From Clostridium pasteurianum (lineage in GTDB: Bacteria; Bacillota; Clostridia; Clostridiales; Clostridiaceae): a stretch of DNA of 64,000 bases. The DNA lies in contig NZ_MCGV01000001.1 in NCBI RefSeq assembly GCF_001705235.1, positions 2,294,001 through 2,358,000 of the forward strand, written 5' to 3'. Made by a program: the position numbers and the translations under genes. Of the stretch, positions 44,833 to 54,509 are shown one piece after another; position 1 is the first letter of the stretch, and every line of letters begins with the position of its first letter. The notes under the pieces were generated by a model. It saw only the letters and a program-made list of their open reading frames with translations, made no database searches and was not told the DNA's origin.

Positions 44833-44846
44833 TCTGAGAGAAAGGC

Positions 44847-44881
44847 AAGGAAGAAATTCCTCCGTGCCTACGGAATTTTAT
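44847..44881. repeat. Satellite hairpin module, copy 3
   Basis: GCAAGGAAGAAATTCCTCCG then CTACGGAATTTT, 15 bp after palindrome copy 4. Confidence 0.65.
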
Positions 44882-45074
44882 CATAACTGGGGTTTTGAAC
44901 TATTATGTTAATAATTAAAAAAGAATGTAATTTTTCTCCGGGATACTACGAAAAACTTTTAAACTTATAACTACTTTCATTTCCTTAGTGGAAATGTTCT
45001 TTTATAAAATGTAGATTTTCCATAGCAAAGCGGCGGAAAATCATCATTAATTCTTAATTTTTAATTCTTCATTC
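44882..45074. other. Non-coding tail between alsS and the MocR gene
   Basis: It starts with TCATAACTGGGGTTTTG, a trace of the long palindrome module. A hairpin GATTTTCC (45014-45021) with GGAAAATC (45035-45042) lies near the end of the convergent MocR gene. Several TTAATTCTT-like short direct repeats follow. No gene is seen. Confidence 0.4.
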
Positions 45075-46523
45075 CTAATTGTTTTTTAAAATTTCGTGTA
45101 TACAATCTCCTATTATTTCACATCCGTTTTTTATTTGGCTTTCGCTTACTCTAGAAAAGCCAAGTCTGAATGTATCTAATCCAGTTTTATCGGTATAAAA
45201 TATATCACCAGGAGTAAAGACAACGCCTTTATCGTAGCATTTTTCTAGTAAAGTTCTAGAATTTATTCCTTTAATTTTTATGAAAATGTGAAGACCGCCT
45301 TCTCCCCAAATTTTTGTATATGGTATATATTTTTTGGCGTACTTAATGATTAATTCATATTTGTTTTTGTAGTATTTCTTTGCCCTTTTTACATATTTAC
45401 TAAAGTTTTCTCCACGCAAGTATTCATAGAGTATAGCTTGGTCTAAGAAAGAAGTGTGAATATTTATGCTTCTCTTAACGCTTTCAAAATAGGATGTTAA
45501 ATCTTTATCTGCTAGAACCCAGCCTATTCTCATTCCAGGAAAGAGTATTTTAGACAAGCTTCCTATGTATATAATATTGTTATTATTTGAATTTAATGCA
45601 GCTAAGGGTGTTATGTTTGAATTAGAGTATCTGAGCTCTTCGTTAAAGCCGTCTTCTATTATAGGTACATTAAAATTATTTAGTATACCTAAGGCTTTTA
45701 GACGCTTTTCAGGTGACATAACTATTCCAGTAGGGTTGTGATAAGTTGGAATTAAAAAAACTGCCTTTGGAACTTCTTTTTCAAGTTCACTTTTTAAAAT
45801 TTCAAGGTTGAGTCCATCATCTTCCATATCAATTCCTTTTATATTTAATCTATGAAGTTTCATGATTTTTAAGGATGTATTATGTGTTGGATTCTCGCAA
45901 AGAATTTTATCACCTTTTTTTGTTATAGAATGCAATACTATGTTTAAGCCTTCTGTAAAACCATTGGTTATTAAAATATCCTTATTTTCTGTATTGATTC
46001 CTTTACTATTCATATAGGATTTTAAATGATCAATAAGTGGTTTATAACCTTTTGCATAGCCATAATTTAATATGTTATTTCCTTCAAGAGAGATTATGTT
46101 TAGAAAGTCACGTTTAATTTCGTCTATATCAAATAAGTTTTTGTTAGGAGAAATACTATCAAAAGAAATCATATTTTTTTTACTTCTAAGTTCATGTTTT
46201 GTTGTGTCTAATATTTCTGCTTTCTTGGCATATGGGCTTATAAAATTATCCCATGATAAACTTTTAGTTACTGAGGACTTAACTTTTATATTTGAAACGA
46301 AACTTCCCTTTCCCTTAATTGTATCAGTATAACCTTCATTAGATAGGGATTCGTATACATCGATGATTGTATTTCTACTAACTCTAAGCATTAAACTCAT
46401 CTCACGTGTTGAAGGCAATTTCTCATTTTTTTGTAGTATACCTTTATCAATTAAATTTTTTATATAATTTTCAATTTGAACTTTTTTATGAGTACCTGAT
46501 GTGAATTTTAAATTAAAGATCAT
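45075..46523 (-). CDS. MocR/PdxR-type regulator (GntR HTH + aminotransferase fold)
   Basis: 482 residues. The N-terminal GntR winged helix (about 10-80) has LPSTREMSLMLRVSRNTIIDVYESL; an aminotransferase class I domain (about 115-475) has the PLP-lysine region IYIGSLSKILFPGMRIGW. MocR proteins sense PLP or amino-acid aldimines and often regulate pdxST or transporters. No vitamin B6 gene is adjacent. The gene is convergent with alsS, so a link to it is not supported. Confidence 0.88.
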   Translation of the reverse strand: MIFNLKFTSGTHKKVQIENYIKNLIDKGILQKNEKLPSTREMSLMLRVSRNTIIDVYESLSNEGYTDTIKGKGSFVSNIKVKSSVTKSLSWDNFISPYAKKAEILDTTKHELRSKKNMISFDSISPNKNLFDIDEIKRDFLNIISLEGNNILNYGYAKGYKPLIDHLKSYMNSKGINTENKDILITNGFTEGLNIVLHSITKKGDKILCENPTHNTSLKIMKLHRLNIKGIDMEDDGLNLEILKSELEKEVPKAVFLIPTYHNPTGIVMSPEKRLKALGILNNFNVPIIEDGFNEELRYSNSNITPLAALNSNNNNIIYIGSLSKILFPGMRIGWVLADKDLTSYFESVKRSINIHTSFLDQAILYEYLRGENFSKYVKRAKKYYKNKYELIIKYAKKYIPYTKIWGEGGLHIFIKIKGINSRTLLEKCYDKGVVFTPGDIFYTDKTGLDTFRLGFSRVSESQIKNGCEIIGDCIHEILKNN

Positions 46524-46661
46524 ACTTTCACCTCTATAAATGATAAAAAATTATCTATACTCTATATTGTTACACAAATATAAATTTAAATAAAGAATCA
46601 TTTTTAGATACTTTAAGACATGCACAGAATATAATGAAAAATGTTATTAAATGTAGTTTTA

Positions 46662-46690
46662 TTGTGTTTAGATACATTATATGGTATAAT
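46662..46690 (+). promoter_or_regulatory. Promoter of HD-GYP gene
   Basis: TTGTGT (46662-46667), 17 bp, TATAAT (46685-46690), about 118 bp before the TTG start. Confidence 0.5.
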
Positions 46691-46808
46691 GACTTAAAAT
46701 AATAAATTTAATTTGAAAATTTTAAATGATTTTAAAATTTAATTAAAGTACAGAATAAATTCGGACATAAAGATTGTATCTCTAGTATTTAAGATAGGGT
46801 GAGAAAAA

Positions 46809-47852
46809 TTGAGAAAATATATGATGAATACAATTGATTGTAATAGTGATTGTGTGCTTGCGGAAGATATATTTGTATGTAATACAAAACTTATTTCTAG
46901 ATATACCCCAATTAATGATTATATAAAGCAAAGTCTTTTTAGCAAAGGTATAAACGAAGTTAGTGTGTATAAAAAGAATGATAGCAAGGATATTTCTAGT
47001 AATAGTGAGGCCGATGAGTTTAAGGAAGGTTATGAAATAGCGGTATCGGATGTAAAGAAATTCGTTTTAAACATCTGTGATGGAAATAGTTTAGATTATG
47101 ATGAACTCTTGAATTTATCGGAAAAAGTATATGATAATATTGGAAAGTGTGATTACATGGTAAAGTATGCAAGAGAGATCAAAAATAATGATGAGTATAC
47201 TTTTTATCATAGTGTTAACGTAGCTTTTTATGGAATGCTTATAGCTAATTGGCTTAAACTCACAGATAATGAAATACGTGAAGTGATTTCTGCTGGAATT
47301 CTTCATGATTTAGGTAAAATTAAAATCGAAAATGAAATATTAAATAAACCTGGTAAACTTACTAATAGTGAATATGAGAAAATAAAGGAACATCCAGTTT
47401 ATGGATACGAAATGATTAATAATGATTCACGAATTAGTAATAAAGTAAAACTGGCTATTCTTCAACATCATGAAAGAATAAATGGGACAGGCTATCCATA
47501 TGGAATTAAAGCAGATGAAATAGATTTGTATTCTAAAATTATAGCAGTAGCAGATGTATATGATGCGATGACTTCGGATAGGGTATATAAAAAGAAGAAA
47601 TCTCCATTTATTGCATTTAAAATGTTTAGGACGGAAGGGATTTCTCTTTTTGATGCCAGTATACTTAGAACTTTTATGAGTAATATAACTGTTCATTTTA
47701 TAGGTGCAAAAGTTATATTGAATGATGGAAGAGAAGGGAAAATAGTATACATTCCACCGGATAATATATTACATCCTATATTAAAAGTGGATTCAAATTA
47801 TGTAGATTTCTCAAAAGATAGCGATAGTTATATAAGTGAAGTTATTATGTAA
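46809..47852 (+). CDS. HD-GYP domain phosphodiesterase
   Basis: 347 residues. An N-terminal region (about 1-115) of the DUF3391/MinC-like kind, the HD-GYP domain (about 125-295) with H166-D167 in ILHDLGK, HHE near 221 and the N-G-T-GYP signature at 225-230, then a small C-terminal beta domain. Active members hydrolyse cyclic di-GMP. Residues look complete. TTG at 46809 follows GGGTGAG with six-base spacing; ATG at 46821 is the alternative. A good terminator follows. Confidence 0.88.
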   Translation: MRKYMMNTIDCNSDCVLAEDIFVCNTKLISRYTPINDYIKQSLFSKGINEVSVYKKNDSKDISSNSEADEFKEGYEIAVSDVKKFVLNICDGNSLDYDELLNLSEKVYDNIGKCDYMVKYAREIKNNDEYTFYHSVNVAFYGMLIANWLKLTDNEIREVISAGILHDLGKIKIENEILNKPGKLTNSEYEKIKEHPVYGYEMINNDSRISNKVKLAILQHHERINGTGYPYGIKADEIDLYSKIIAVADVYDAMTSDRVYKKKKSPFIAFKMFRTEGISLFDASILRTFMSNITVHFIGAKVILNDGREGKIVYIPPDNILHPILKVDSNYVDFSKDSDSYISEVIM

Positions 47853-47856
47853 ACTA

Positions 47857-47901
47857 AAAAACGATGAGTAAAGAATGCTAAATTTTCTACTCATCGTTTT
47901 T
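47857..47901 (+). terminator. Terminator after HD-GYP gene
   Basis: AAAAACGATGAGTA (47857-47870) pairs with TACTCATCGTTTTT (47888-47901). Confidence 0.9.
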
Positions 47902-47992
47902 GTAATGCTGTGAAAAATATATTTAAGTAGTGCTACTGTAATAAGCCTATAAGGTTATGCAGCAGCTTTTCAATCACTTTTAATAAAAAAAT

Positions 47993-48247
47993 TTATTTTG
48001 CTAAGTCTTTTAATTCATCTTTGCACTTTTGACATATTCGTACACCTTTGAAATAACTTACGTCACTTAAGGAGTTACAGAATATGCATCCTGGAGCGTA
48101 TTTTCTTAAAATTATATGGTGTTCATCTTCGTCAACAAAGATTTCGAGAGAGTCGCCTTCAGCTACGGTTAATTGTGATCGGGTTTCTTTTGGTATAACG
48201 ATTCTACCAAGTTCATCTACTTTTCTAACAATTCCAATTGAATTCAT
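47993..48247 (-). CDS. AbrB/SpoVT-type transition-state regulator
   Basis: 84 residues. N-terminal swapped-hairpin AbrB domain (SIGIVRKVDELGRIVIPKE) and a C-terminal zinc-ribbon-like pair CIFC and CQKC. AbrB proteins control transition-phase genes. ATG at 48247 is nine bases from AGGAG; the GTG at 48256 touches it. A paralogue is at 61394, with the same two-CxxC tail. Confidence 0.9.
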   Translation of the reverse strand: MNSIGIVRKVDELGRIVIPKETRSQLTVAEGDSLEIFVDEDEHHIILRKYAPGCIFCNSLSDVSYFKGVRICQKCKDELKDLAK

Positions 48248-48446
48248 TTTATTCACTCCTATATAATTTATAGTATATTACAATTTTATAAAAGAAATTT
48301 AAAAATTCAAGGTACAAATTTTGAATATTTGGGAACTATTGATAAAAAACAGCAAAAAAATCAATGTTTTTTTTATTTTTTAAAATAAATTCAATTAAAT
48401 GTTAAAATAAGTAATTAATAAAGAGTAAATACTTGGATATATTCTC

Positions 48447-48475
48447 TTGACACTGATTGATGGATTTGTTATTAT
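48447..48475 (+). promoter_or_regulatory. Promoter of the ilvB T-box leader
   Basis: TTGACA (48447-48452), a 17-bp spacer and TATTAT (48470-48475). A TATAAT three bases further would need a 20-bp spacer. Confidence 0.65.
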
Positions 48476-48489
48476 AATCTTACAATATA

Positions 48490-48760
48490 GACAAAAGCTT
48501 TGAAGAGAAGGAGTATATATTTTTCTGAAATAAAGAGAGGAAATGATGGTGGAAAGTTTCCATGATGAAAATATAGAAGGTAGTCTCTGAGCAGTGAACT
48601 GAAAATTATTTTGATTAGTAGGTTTCAACGAAATTCCATCGTTAAAAGGAAAGTAGTATCGGCACTTGCCCGTACTATATATTGAGAGCGTATTCATACG
48701 AATATAGGTGGTACCGCGAAATTTAACCTTCGTCCTAAATAAATAGGACGGAGGTTTTTT
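48490..48760 (+). promoter_or_regulatory. T-box riboswitch of the ilvB operon
   Basis: The conserved T-box AGGTGGTACCGCG is at 48706-48718. The stem I region contains AGTA, AGAGAGGAAATGATGG and GGTGGAAAGTTTCC with pairing GGAAA/TTTCC. The terminator AACCTTCGTCCTA with TAGGACGGAGGTT and T run is at 48725-48760. Uncharged tRNA would favour the antiterminator. I cannot fix the specifier codon; the gene context implies a branched-chain amino acid. Confidence 0.93.
48725..48760 (+). terminator. Conditional terminator of the T-box
   Basis: A 13-bp stem with six-base loop and six T, directly following the T-box sequence; its 5' arm competes with antiterminator pairing. Confidence 0.9.
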
Positions 48761-48790
48761 ATATATAAAATATTTTTAGGGGTGAAAAAA

Positions 48791-50455
48791 ATGAAATTAA
48801 GTGGGGCAGAAATTATAATTAAATTACTAGAAGAGCAGGGCATAAAAGTTATTGCAGGTGTACCAGGAGGTTATAATCTTCCAATATATAATGCACTATA
48901 CAAAAGTAATATAAAACATGTTCTTGCAAGACATGAGCAAGGAGCGGGATTCATATGCCATGGTATAGCACGGACAACAGGTAGGGCATCAGTATGTTTT
49001 GCCACGTCAGGCCCAGGAGTTACAAATTTATTAACAGCAATTGCAGATGCAAAGCTAGATTCTATACCTATTGTAGCAATAACGGGTCAAGTTCCATATA
49101 AAGCTATGGGAACGGATTCTTTTCAGGAGGTTGATACTTATGGTCTTACATTACCTATAACTAAACATAATTTTCTTGTAAGATCGGCAAAGGAATTAAT
49201 TGATGTAATACCTAAAGCATTTAAAATAGCTGAAGAGGGAAGGCCAGGTCCAGTTGTCGTAGATGTTCCCAAAGATGTTCAAAATGAGAAAATTGAGTTT
49301 GAACTTTCAGAAAATATAGACAATACTACAAAAGAAAATAAATTAGATATATCTCAAATCAAAAAGATAGCTAAGGCTATAAATAAGTCACAAAAGCCAG
49401 TTATGATTATTGGAGGGGGAATAACTAATTCTAATTCAGGAGATTTAGTTAAGGTTATTGCCGAAAAAAATGATATTCCTGTTGCTTCAACTTTAATGGG
49501 AATAGGAACTTTTCCACCTGATAATAGGCGATATATTGGAATGCTTGGAATGCATGGAGCTTCATACACTAATTTTATAATAAATGAAGCCGATCTCATT
49601 TTGGTATTTGGAGCTAGGTTTGATGATAGAGCTACAGGAAATATAAATAAATTTTGTCCTAATGCATCAATTATTCATGTAGATATAGATGCCGCTGAAA
49701 TAGATAAGTTAAGAAAAAGTAAGTATTCTATTACAGGAGATGTGAAGGAGGTTTTAACTGAGCTTAATAAAGTTATAGATAATAACAAACGAGAAAAATG
49801 GTTTTCTTATATATATGAAATGAAAAAGAAGCATCCTTTTTATAATCCTGATTTAAATGATGACATGAAAAATCCAATAAATCTAGTTAAAACCATAAGT
49901 AAATTACTTGATGATGATACAATAATAACTACGGATGTAGGACAGCATCAAATGTGGACAGCACAATATTATAAGTTCAAACATCCAAGGACTCTTATTA
50001 CTTCAGGAGGACTTGGAACTATGGGATTTGGACTTCCAGCAGCTATTGGGGCAGCTATTGCAAATCCTTACAAGAAAGTTGTTTGTATAAGTGGTGATGG
50101 TTCAATTCTTATGAATATTCAGGAATTAGCAACGCTTCAAGAACTTAATCTTAATGTAACTGTAATTATTTTTAATAATGGGTATTTGGGACTTGTAAGG
50201 CAACAGCAGGAACTATTTTATAACAAGGAGTATATAGCTACTAAGTTTAATAGCAATCACAATTTTTCAGCTATAGCAGAAGGATTTGGGATTAAGGGTT
50301 ATTCTCTAAATTGTAAAAATTCACTGAATGTACTTGAAGAGGCATTGAAGAAGGTGGGACCATGTGTGATAGATGCACCTATTTATGAGTTTCAGAATGT
50401 TTTACCCATGGTTCCGCCTGGTGGTGGAAATTGTGAAATGGTAGGAGGTAAGTAG
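48791..50455 (+). CDS. ilvB: Acetolactate synthase large subunit (anabolic)
   Basis: 554 residues. Catalytic Glu in [15 protein letters not shown] regions VPITGQVP-like ([17 protein letters not shown]), [11 protein letters not shown] and [15 protein letters not shown] with [12 protein letters not shown]. These are IlvB-type rather than AlsS-type signatures. It makes acetolactate or acetohydroxybutyrate for Val, Leu and Ile. It is preceded by a T-box and followed by the small subunit. ATG at 48791 follows AGGGGTGAAAAAA. Confidence 0.94.
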   Translation: MKLSGAEIIIKLLEEQGIKVIAGVPGGYNLPIYNALYKSNIKHVLARHEQGAGFICHGIARTTGRASVCFATSGPGVTNLLTAIADAKLDSIPIVAITGQVPYKAMGTDSFQEVDTYGLTLPITKHNFLVRSAKELIDVIPKAFKIAEEGRPGPVVVDVPKDVQNEKIEFELSENIDNTTKENKLDISQIKKIAKAINKSQKPVMIIGGGITNSNSGDLVKVIAEKNDIPVASTLMGIGTFPPDNRRYIGMLGMHGASYTNFIINEADLILVFGARFDDRATGNINKFCPNASIIHVDIDAAEIDKLRKSKYSITGDVKEVLTELNKVIDNNKREKWFSYIYEMKKKHPFYNPDLNDDMKNPINLVKTISKLLDDDTIITTDVGQHQMWTAQYYKFKHPRTLITSGGLGTMGFGLPAAIGAAIANPYKKVVCISGDGSILMNIQELATLQELNLNVTVIIFNNGYLGLVRQQQELFYNKEYIATKFNSNHNFSAIAEGFGIKGYSLNCKNSLNVLEEALKKVGPCVIDAPIYEFQNVLPMVPPGGGNCEMVGGK

Positions 50456-50456
50456 A

Positions 50457-50747
50457 ATGGAAAATATAAACACTGTAATTATTGAATTAGTTGTTAGAAA
50501 TCATCCAGGTGTCATGTCACATATAACAGGGCTTTTTGCGAGACGTGCCTTTAACCTAGAAGGAATATTATGTTCTAAAATAGGTGCTGGAGAAAAAAGC
50601 CGCATGTATCTTCTAGTAAATGACGATGATAATCTTGAACAAATTATAAAACAACTTGAAAAGCTTTATGATATATTAAAGGTGACTGTTCATGATGATT
50701 ATAATGCACATGTTTTTGATGATATACAAAAGCTTATGACAAAGTAG
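50457..50747 (+). CDS. ilvN: Acetolactate synthase small subunit (ACT domain)
   Basis: 96 residues, essentially one ACT domain ([26 protein letters not shown]). This is the short IlvN/IlvM-like form, without the C-terminal activation domain of IlvH. It binds valine for feedback control of the large subunit. It starts one base after the ilvB stop; the AGGAGG site lies inside the end of ilvB. Confidence 0.9.
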   Translation: MENINTVIIELVVRNHPGVMSHITGLFARRAFNLEGILCSKIGAGEKSRMYLLVNDDDNLEQIIKQLEKLYDILKVTVHDDYNAHVFDDIQKLMTK

Positions 50748-50772
50748 AAAATATAACAGGAAGGTGAGGAAA

Positions 50773-51405
50773 ATGAGTAATCCATGGGAAAAAGTTTCTC
50801 TTAAAGATTATGAGAGTCATATGAAATTATCAACGGTACATCAGTTGCAGGAATTAAATGAAATTATGAAATCACAGATATATAAATATAAAATTAAAAC
50901 AGTTGCTATTTTAGGGGTAGCAGGTGGTAATGGTTTGCAGCATATAGACAGTTCAAAAATTGATAAGGTTTATGGTATTGACATAAATCAAAATTATTTA
51001 GATTGCTGCAAAGAAAGATATGAAAATTTAAAAGGCTGTCTTGTACTTAAAAAACTAGATTTATCTGATATAGAAAACGACTTACCAGAGGTAGATATTA
51101 TAATAGCAAATTTATTTATCGAATATATTGGTATTAATATGTTTATAAAACAATTATCAAAGAATTTACCTAAGTATGTATCCTGTGTAGTTCAAAAAAA
51201 TCCTGACACTAATTTTATGTCTGATTCACCTTATGTGAAAGTTTTTGATGAAGTTTCAGAGATGCATAAAGATATAGAAAAGAATTCTCTTGTAGAGGCT
51301 ATGAATACTATAGGTTATAGTTTGATTTTTTCCGAAGATCATTTATTACCTAATATGAAAAAGCTTGTTAGGTTGGACTTTGTAAATGAACAAAATGTTA
51401 AATAG
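50773..51405 (+). CDS. SAM-dependent methyltransferase, class I-like
   Basis: 210 residues. Motif I VAILGVAGGNGLQHID, acidic end of strand 2 YGIDINQNYLDCC and motif IV VDIIIANLFIEYIG fit the Rossmann methyltransferase fold. Substrate is unknown. It lies 25 bp after ilvN and is probably the last gene of the T-box operon, which is unusual for a branched-chain locus. ATG at 50773 follows GGAAGGTGAGGAAA. Confidence 0.75.
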   Translation: MSNPWEKVSLKDYESHMKLSTVHQLQELNEIMKSQIYKYKIKTVAILGVAGGNGLQHIDSSKIDKVYGIDINQNYLDCCKERYENLKGCLVLKKLDLSDIENDLPEVDIIIANLFIEYIGINMFIKQLSKNLPKYVSCVVQKNPDTNFMSDSPYVKVFDEVSEMHKDIEKNSLVEAMNTIGYSLIFSEDHLLPNMKKLVRLDFVNEQNVK

Positions 51406-51470
51406 TAATAATTTACTAGGCTATTAAGAGTAGCCAATGATTTAATAACATAATATTAGGAGTGATTTAG

Positions 51471-52658
51471 ATGAACAGTAACAAATTTGCAAAACGAAAT
51501 AATTTTATAACCTCTTCAGAAATAAGAGAAATATTAAAAGTAACTCAGCAGCCTGAAATAATATCCTTTGCCGGTGGACTTCCAGCACCAGAGCTTTTTC
51601 CAGTAAAAGAAATTAAAAAAGCCTGCATGGAAGTTCTAGAAAATAACGGTGAAGCAGCTCTTCAATACAGTACTACTGAAGGCTATGTACCATTAAGAGA
51701 AGCTATATGCAAAAGAATGGGGAACTTACAAATTCAAACATCTATAGATAATATACTTATGATTTCTGGCTCTCAACAAGCATTAGATCTTATGGGTAAG
51801 GCTTTTATCGATGAAGGTGATACTGTAATTTGTGAAAGCCCAACTTACCTTGCAGCTATAAACGCATTTAAGACATATATGCCTAAATTTAAGGGGGTAT
51901 CTATGGATGAACAAGGCATGATTATGGAGGAGCTTGAAGATGTACTTAAAAGCACTCCAAATGCAAAGTTCATTTATACAATACCAGACTTTCAAAATCC
52001 AACAGGAAGAACTATGGCTCTTGAAAGAAGAAAGAGAATGGTTGAGCTTGCTAATAAATACGATGTCGTTATACTTGAAGACAATCCTTATGGCGAAATT
52101 AGATTCGCAGGAGAAAAATTGCCTTCAATAAAACACTTTGATACTGAGGGACGAGTTGTTTATTTAAGCACTTTCTCTAAAATTTTTGCACCCGGTTTAA
52201 GACTTGGATGGATGTGCGCCGATAAAGATATAATGGAAAAATTAGTGCCCCTAAAGCAAAATGCTGATTTACATACAGATATATTTGCACAAATGATTAC
52301 GTCTAAATACTTAGAAATGTTTAATATAGATGAGCATATAGAAAAAATAAGAGAAATTTATAAGCATAGGAGACAGGTAATGGTTGATGCTATGAATAAA
52401 TATTTCCCCAAAAATATTAAGCATACGCTTCCTGATGGCGGATTGTTCTTATGGGTTATGCTTCCAGATGGTATGGATTGTCAGGTTATATTTGATAAGG
52501 CAATAGCTAACAACGTAGCTTTTGTTCCTGGAACTCCATTTTTCCCAAATAGAGATCATAAAAATCAATTTAGGCTCAATTATTCAAATATGACGGATGA
52601 TAGGATTGTTGAAGGAATTAAGAGGCTTGGTAAAGTAATAGCATCTGAGAACATATAA
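51471..52658 (+). CDS. PLP-dependent aminotransferase (fold I, 2-aminoadipate/valine-type)
   Basis: 395 residues. Features: ISFAGGLPAPELFP near the N-terminus, YSTTEGYVPLREAI, the PDFQNPTGRTM segment, EDNPYGEIRF and the PLP lysine in LSTFSKIFAPGLRLGWM. This class I subgroup is related to MocR C-domains, LysN and multi-substrate aminotransferases. Following the ilv genes, a role in branched-chain or aromatic amino-acid transamination is plausible. AGGAGTGATTTAG precedes the ATG. Confidence 0.88.
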   Translation: MNSNKFAKRNNFITSSEIREILKVTQQPEIISFAGGLPAPELFPVKEIKKACMEVLENNGEAALQYSTTEGYVPLREAICKRMGNLQIQTSIDNILMISGSQQALDLMGKAFIDEGDTVICESPTYLAAINAFKTYMPKFKGVSMDEQGMIMEELEDVLKSTPNAKFIYTIPDFQNPTGRTMALERRKRMVELANKYDVVILEDNPYGEIRFAGEKLPSIKHFDTEGRVVYLSTFSKIFAPGLRLGWMCADKDIMEKLVPLKQNADLHTDIFAQMITSKYLEMFNIDEHIEKIREIYKHRRQVMVDAMNKYFPKNIKHTLPDGGLFLWVMLPDGMDCQVIFDKAIANNVAFVPGTPFFPNRDHKNQFRLNYSNMTDDRIVEGIKRLGKVIASENI

Positions 52659-52666
52659 GATAGTGC

Positions 52667-52702
52667 TGCACTAAACTAAAAGTTTTAGTGCAGTAATTTT
52701 TT
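52667..52702. terminator. Terminator between convergent genes
   Basis: CTGCACTAAA (52667-52676) and TTTAGTGCAG (52684-52693), then TAATTTTTT. Confidence 0.8.
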
Positions 52703-52703
52703 A

Positions 52704-53096
52704 CTAAATAATTTTTACTGGATCACCTTTAAAGGAATATTGTGTGCAGGAAGCGTTATCTATATAAAATACTTCAAAGATACCATCGCCAAGTTTATAA
52801 AGTTTACTAGGACCAGTAGGGTCAGCAAGCATTGCAGCACGTGCTTCATCTCTGTCATCTCTTACCAATTTTCCAGTAAGTCTAATCCATGTACCATCTT
52901 TCCCCATACCAGAGATTTCTATTTTGGGATTATTAATCATTTGGGCATAGCATTTTTTTGTGTTGTTTGTACAAATATATGCTTTACCTTCAAATTCGCA
53001 TACAGAACTAAATGGACGTACATGAGGCTTATCACCCTCTACAGTTGAAATATAAAAAACACCTGTTTTCTTAAGGGCTTCAACAATTTTATTCAT
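52704..53096 (-). CDS. Pyridoxamine 5'-phosphate oxidase-like flavin protein
   Basis: 130 residues with a split-barrel FMN-binding fold: TVEGDKPHVRPFSSVCEFEGKAYICTN, then the MINNPKIEISG and WIRLTGKLV strands. This NimC/PPOX-like family includes small reductases and flavin-binding proteins of unknown role. It is divergent from an HxlR regulator, a common pairing in clostridia, which suggests redox or electrophile response. Confidence 0.85.
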   Translation of the reverse strand: MNKIVEALKKTGVFYISTVEGDKPHVRPFSSVCEFEGKAYICTNNTKKCYAQMINNPKIEISGMGKDGTWIRLTGKLVRDDRDEARAAMLADPTGPSKLYKLGDGIFEVFYIDNASCTQYSFKGDPVKII

Positions 53097-53186
53097 AATT
53101 TTCTTTTCTCCTCTCTATATTTGTGATATTATAGCTATGGTTTAATTATATAACATAGTAACTAAGAGACAAGTACGATATTTTAT

Positions 53187-53198
53187 GATACTAGTATC
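53187..53198. promoter_or_regulatory. Palindromic operator in divergent HxlR region
   Basis: GATACTAGTATC is a perfect 12-bp palindrome, flanked by further GATA half-sites at 53177-53180 and 53214-53217. It lies in the 129-bp region between the divergent flavin protein and HxlR genes. It is a likely HxlR binding site. Confidence 0.5.
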
Positions 53199-53225
53199 AA
53201 AAACGATACCGCTGGAGGTAGAAAT

Positions 53226-53564
53226 ATGAAAGAAAATTTATTCGGTGTATGCCCATATGTGACAGCACAGAAGGTATTAGCAGGTAAATGGACAATTTCG
53301 ATTTTACATATATTAAGTGTCAAAAAATCAATGCGATTTAATGAACTTCAGCGGATGATGCCGGAGAAAATGACTCATGCAACTTTATCTAGACAGCTAA
53401 AATATTTAGAAAAAGAAAATATGATAATACGTAAAGATTATAGACAAATACCACCGAGGGTAGAATATAGTCTCAGCGAAATAGGTGAGAAGTTTAAAAG
53501 TGTTTTGGATGAGCTAGAGAAGTGGGGAAAGGATTATATATCTTTTATGAATGGTAATTCGTAG
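53226..53564 (+). CDS. HxlR-family transcriptional regulator
   Basis: 112 residues, winged helix with conserved N-terminal Cys10 in GVCPYVTAQKVLAGKWT, the residue that senses thiol stress in HypR and YodB relatives. Recognition region: MTHATLSRQLKYLEKENMI. GGAGGTAGAAAT precedes the ATG. It probably controls the divergent flavin protein gene. Confidence 0.9.
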   Translation: MKENLFGVCPYVTAQKVLAGKWTISILHILSVKKSMRFNELQRMMPEKMTHATLSRQLKYLEKENMIIRKDYRQIPPRVEYSLSEIGEKFKSVLDELEKWGKDYISFMNGNS

Positions 53565-53633
53565 ACACGATATTCAAATCATAGTATCATTTTAATTAGA
53601 TAAGATTAATTGCAAGTTATGGAGGATTAGGAT

Positions 53634-54509
53634 ATGATAAAGCTAATTGTATCGGATATGGATGGGACTTTGATTGGAAGCAATAGAGATATATCAGAAG
53701 AAAATGTAAAAGCTATACATGAAGCACAGAGAAATGGTATTAAGTTTGCTATTGCAACAGGTAGAGCTTATGCAGATGTCAAGACTTTCTTGGATAAGTA
53801 CGGTATAGAGTGTGAGTGTGCTGTACTAAATGGCGGAGAGTATATGGATAAAGATGGTAAAACTATTGAGGGAATTTATATTAATAAAAAAAGAACAAAG
53901 GAAATTTTGAATACAATATCAAAATATGATTTGGCAGTTGAAATATATACAGATAATGGATATTATACTACAAACACAAAAGATGAAATCTTAAAAGAAC
54001 TTATGCAAAAAGGTAAAAGCTTACATCCCAATATAAAAACTGAAGAGGACGCTTATAATTATGCAATAACTCATCCACATTTTTGCAGTATGAATTATAT
54101 AAAAAACATAGATGATTTTATAGGCAGCAGTGTTAATGTTGGAAAATTTGTTTCGTTTGGAGATTCAATTGATAGCATAAATGAGCTTAAAAAGGAGCTT
54201 TGTAAGCTTCCTGGTTTAGCTATATCATCTAGCCTTTTAACTAATGTTGAAGTCAATGATATTAATGCAACTAAAGGAAAAATTTTAGTTAGAGCATCGG
54301 AAAAAATGGGGATTAAAAGAGATGAAGTTGCTATTTTAGGAGATGCATCGAATGACTATTCCATGTTTGAAGAATTTCCAATTTCATTTGCTATGGAAAA
54401 TGCTATACCGGAGATTAAGAAAGTTGCAAAATATATGACTGCAAGTAACATCGAAAACGGAGTTGCTAAGGCAATAACAGAAATACTGCGAAGTAACAGT
54501 GCTGAATGA
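53634..54509 (+). CDS. Cof-type HAD hydrolase
   Basis: 291 residues. HAD motif I D8-M-D10-GT, motif II ATGR, a C2B cap (about 80-190), motif III Lys near 215 and motif IV ILGDASNDYSMFEEF. These phosphatases act on sugar phosphates or flavin-type cofactors. The last residues (SNSAE) are encoded by the left arm of a palindromic repeat, so the natural C-terminus was probably altered by its insertion. Confidence 0.9.
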   Translation: MIKLIVSDMDGTLIGSNRDISEENVKAIHEAQRNGIKFAIATGRAYADVKTFLDKYGIECECAVLNGGEYMDKDGKTIEGIYINKKRTKEILNTISKYDLAVEIYTDNGYYTTNTKDEILKELMQKGKSLHPNIKTEEDAYNYAITHPHFCSMNYIKNIDDFIGSSVNVGKFVSFGDSIDSINELKKELCKLPGLAISSSLLTNVEVNDINATKGKILVRASEKMGIKRDEVAILGDASNDYSMFEEFPISFAMENAIPEIKKVAKYMTASNIENGVAKAITEILRSNSAE

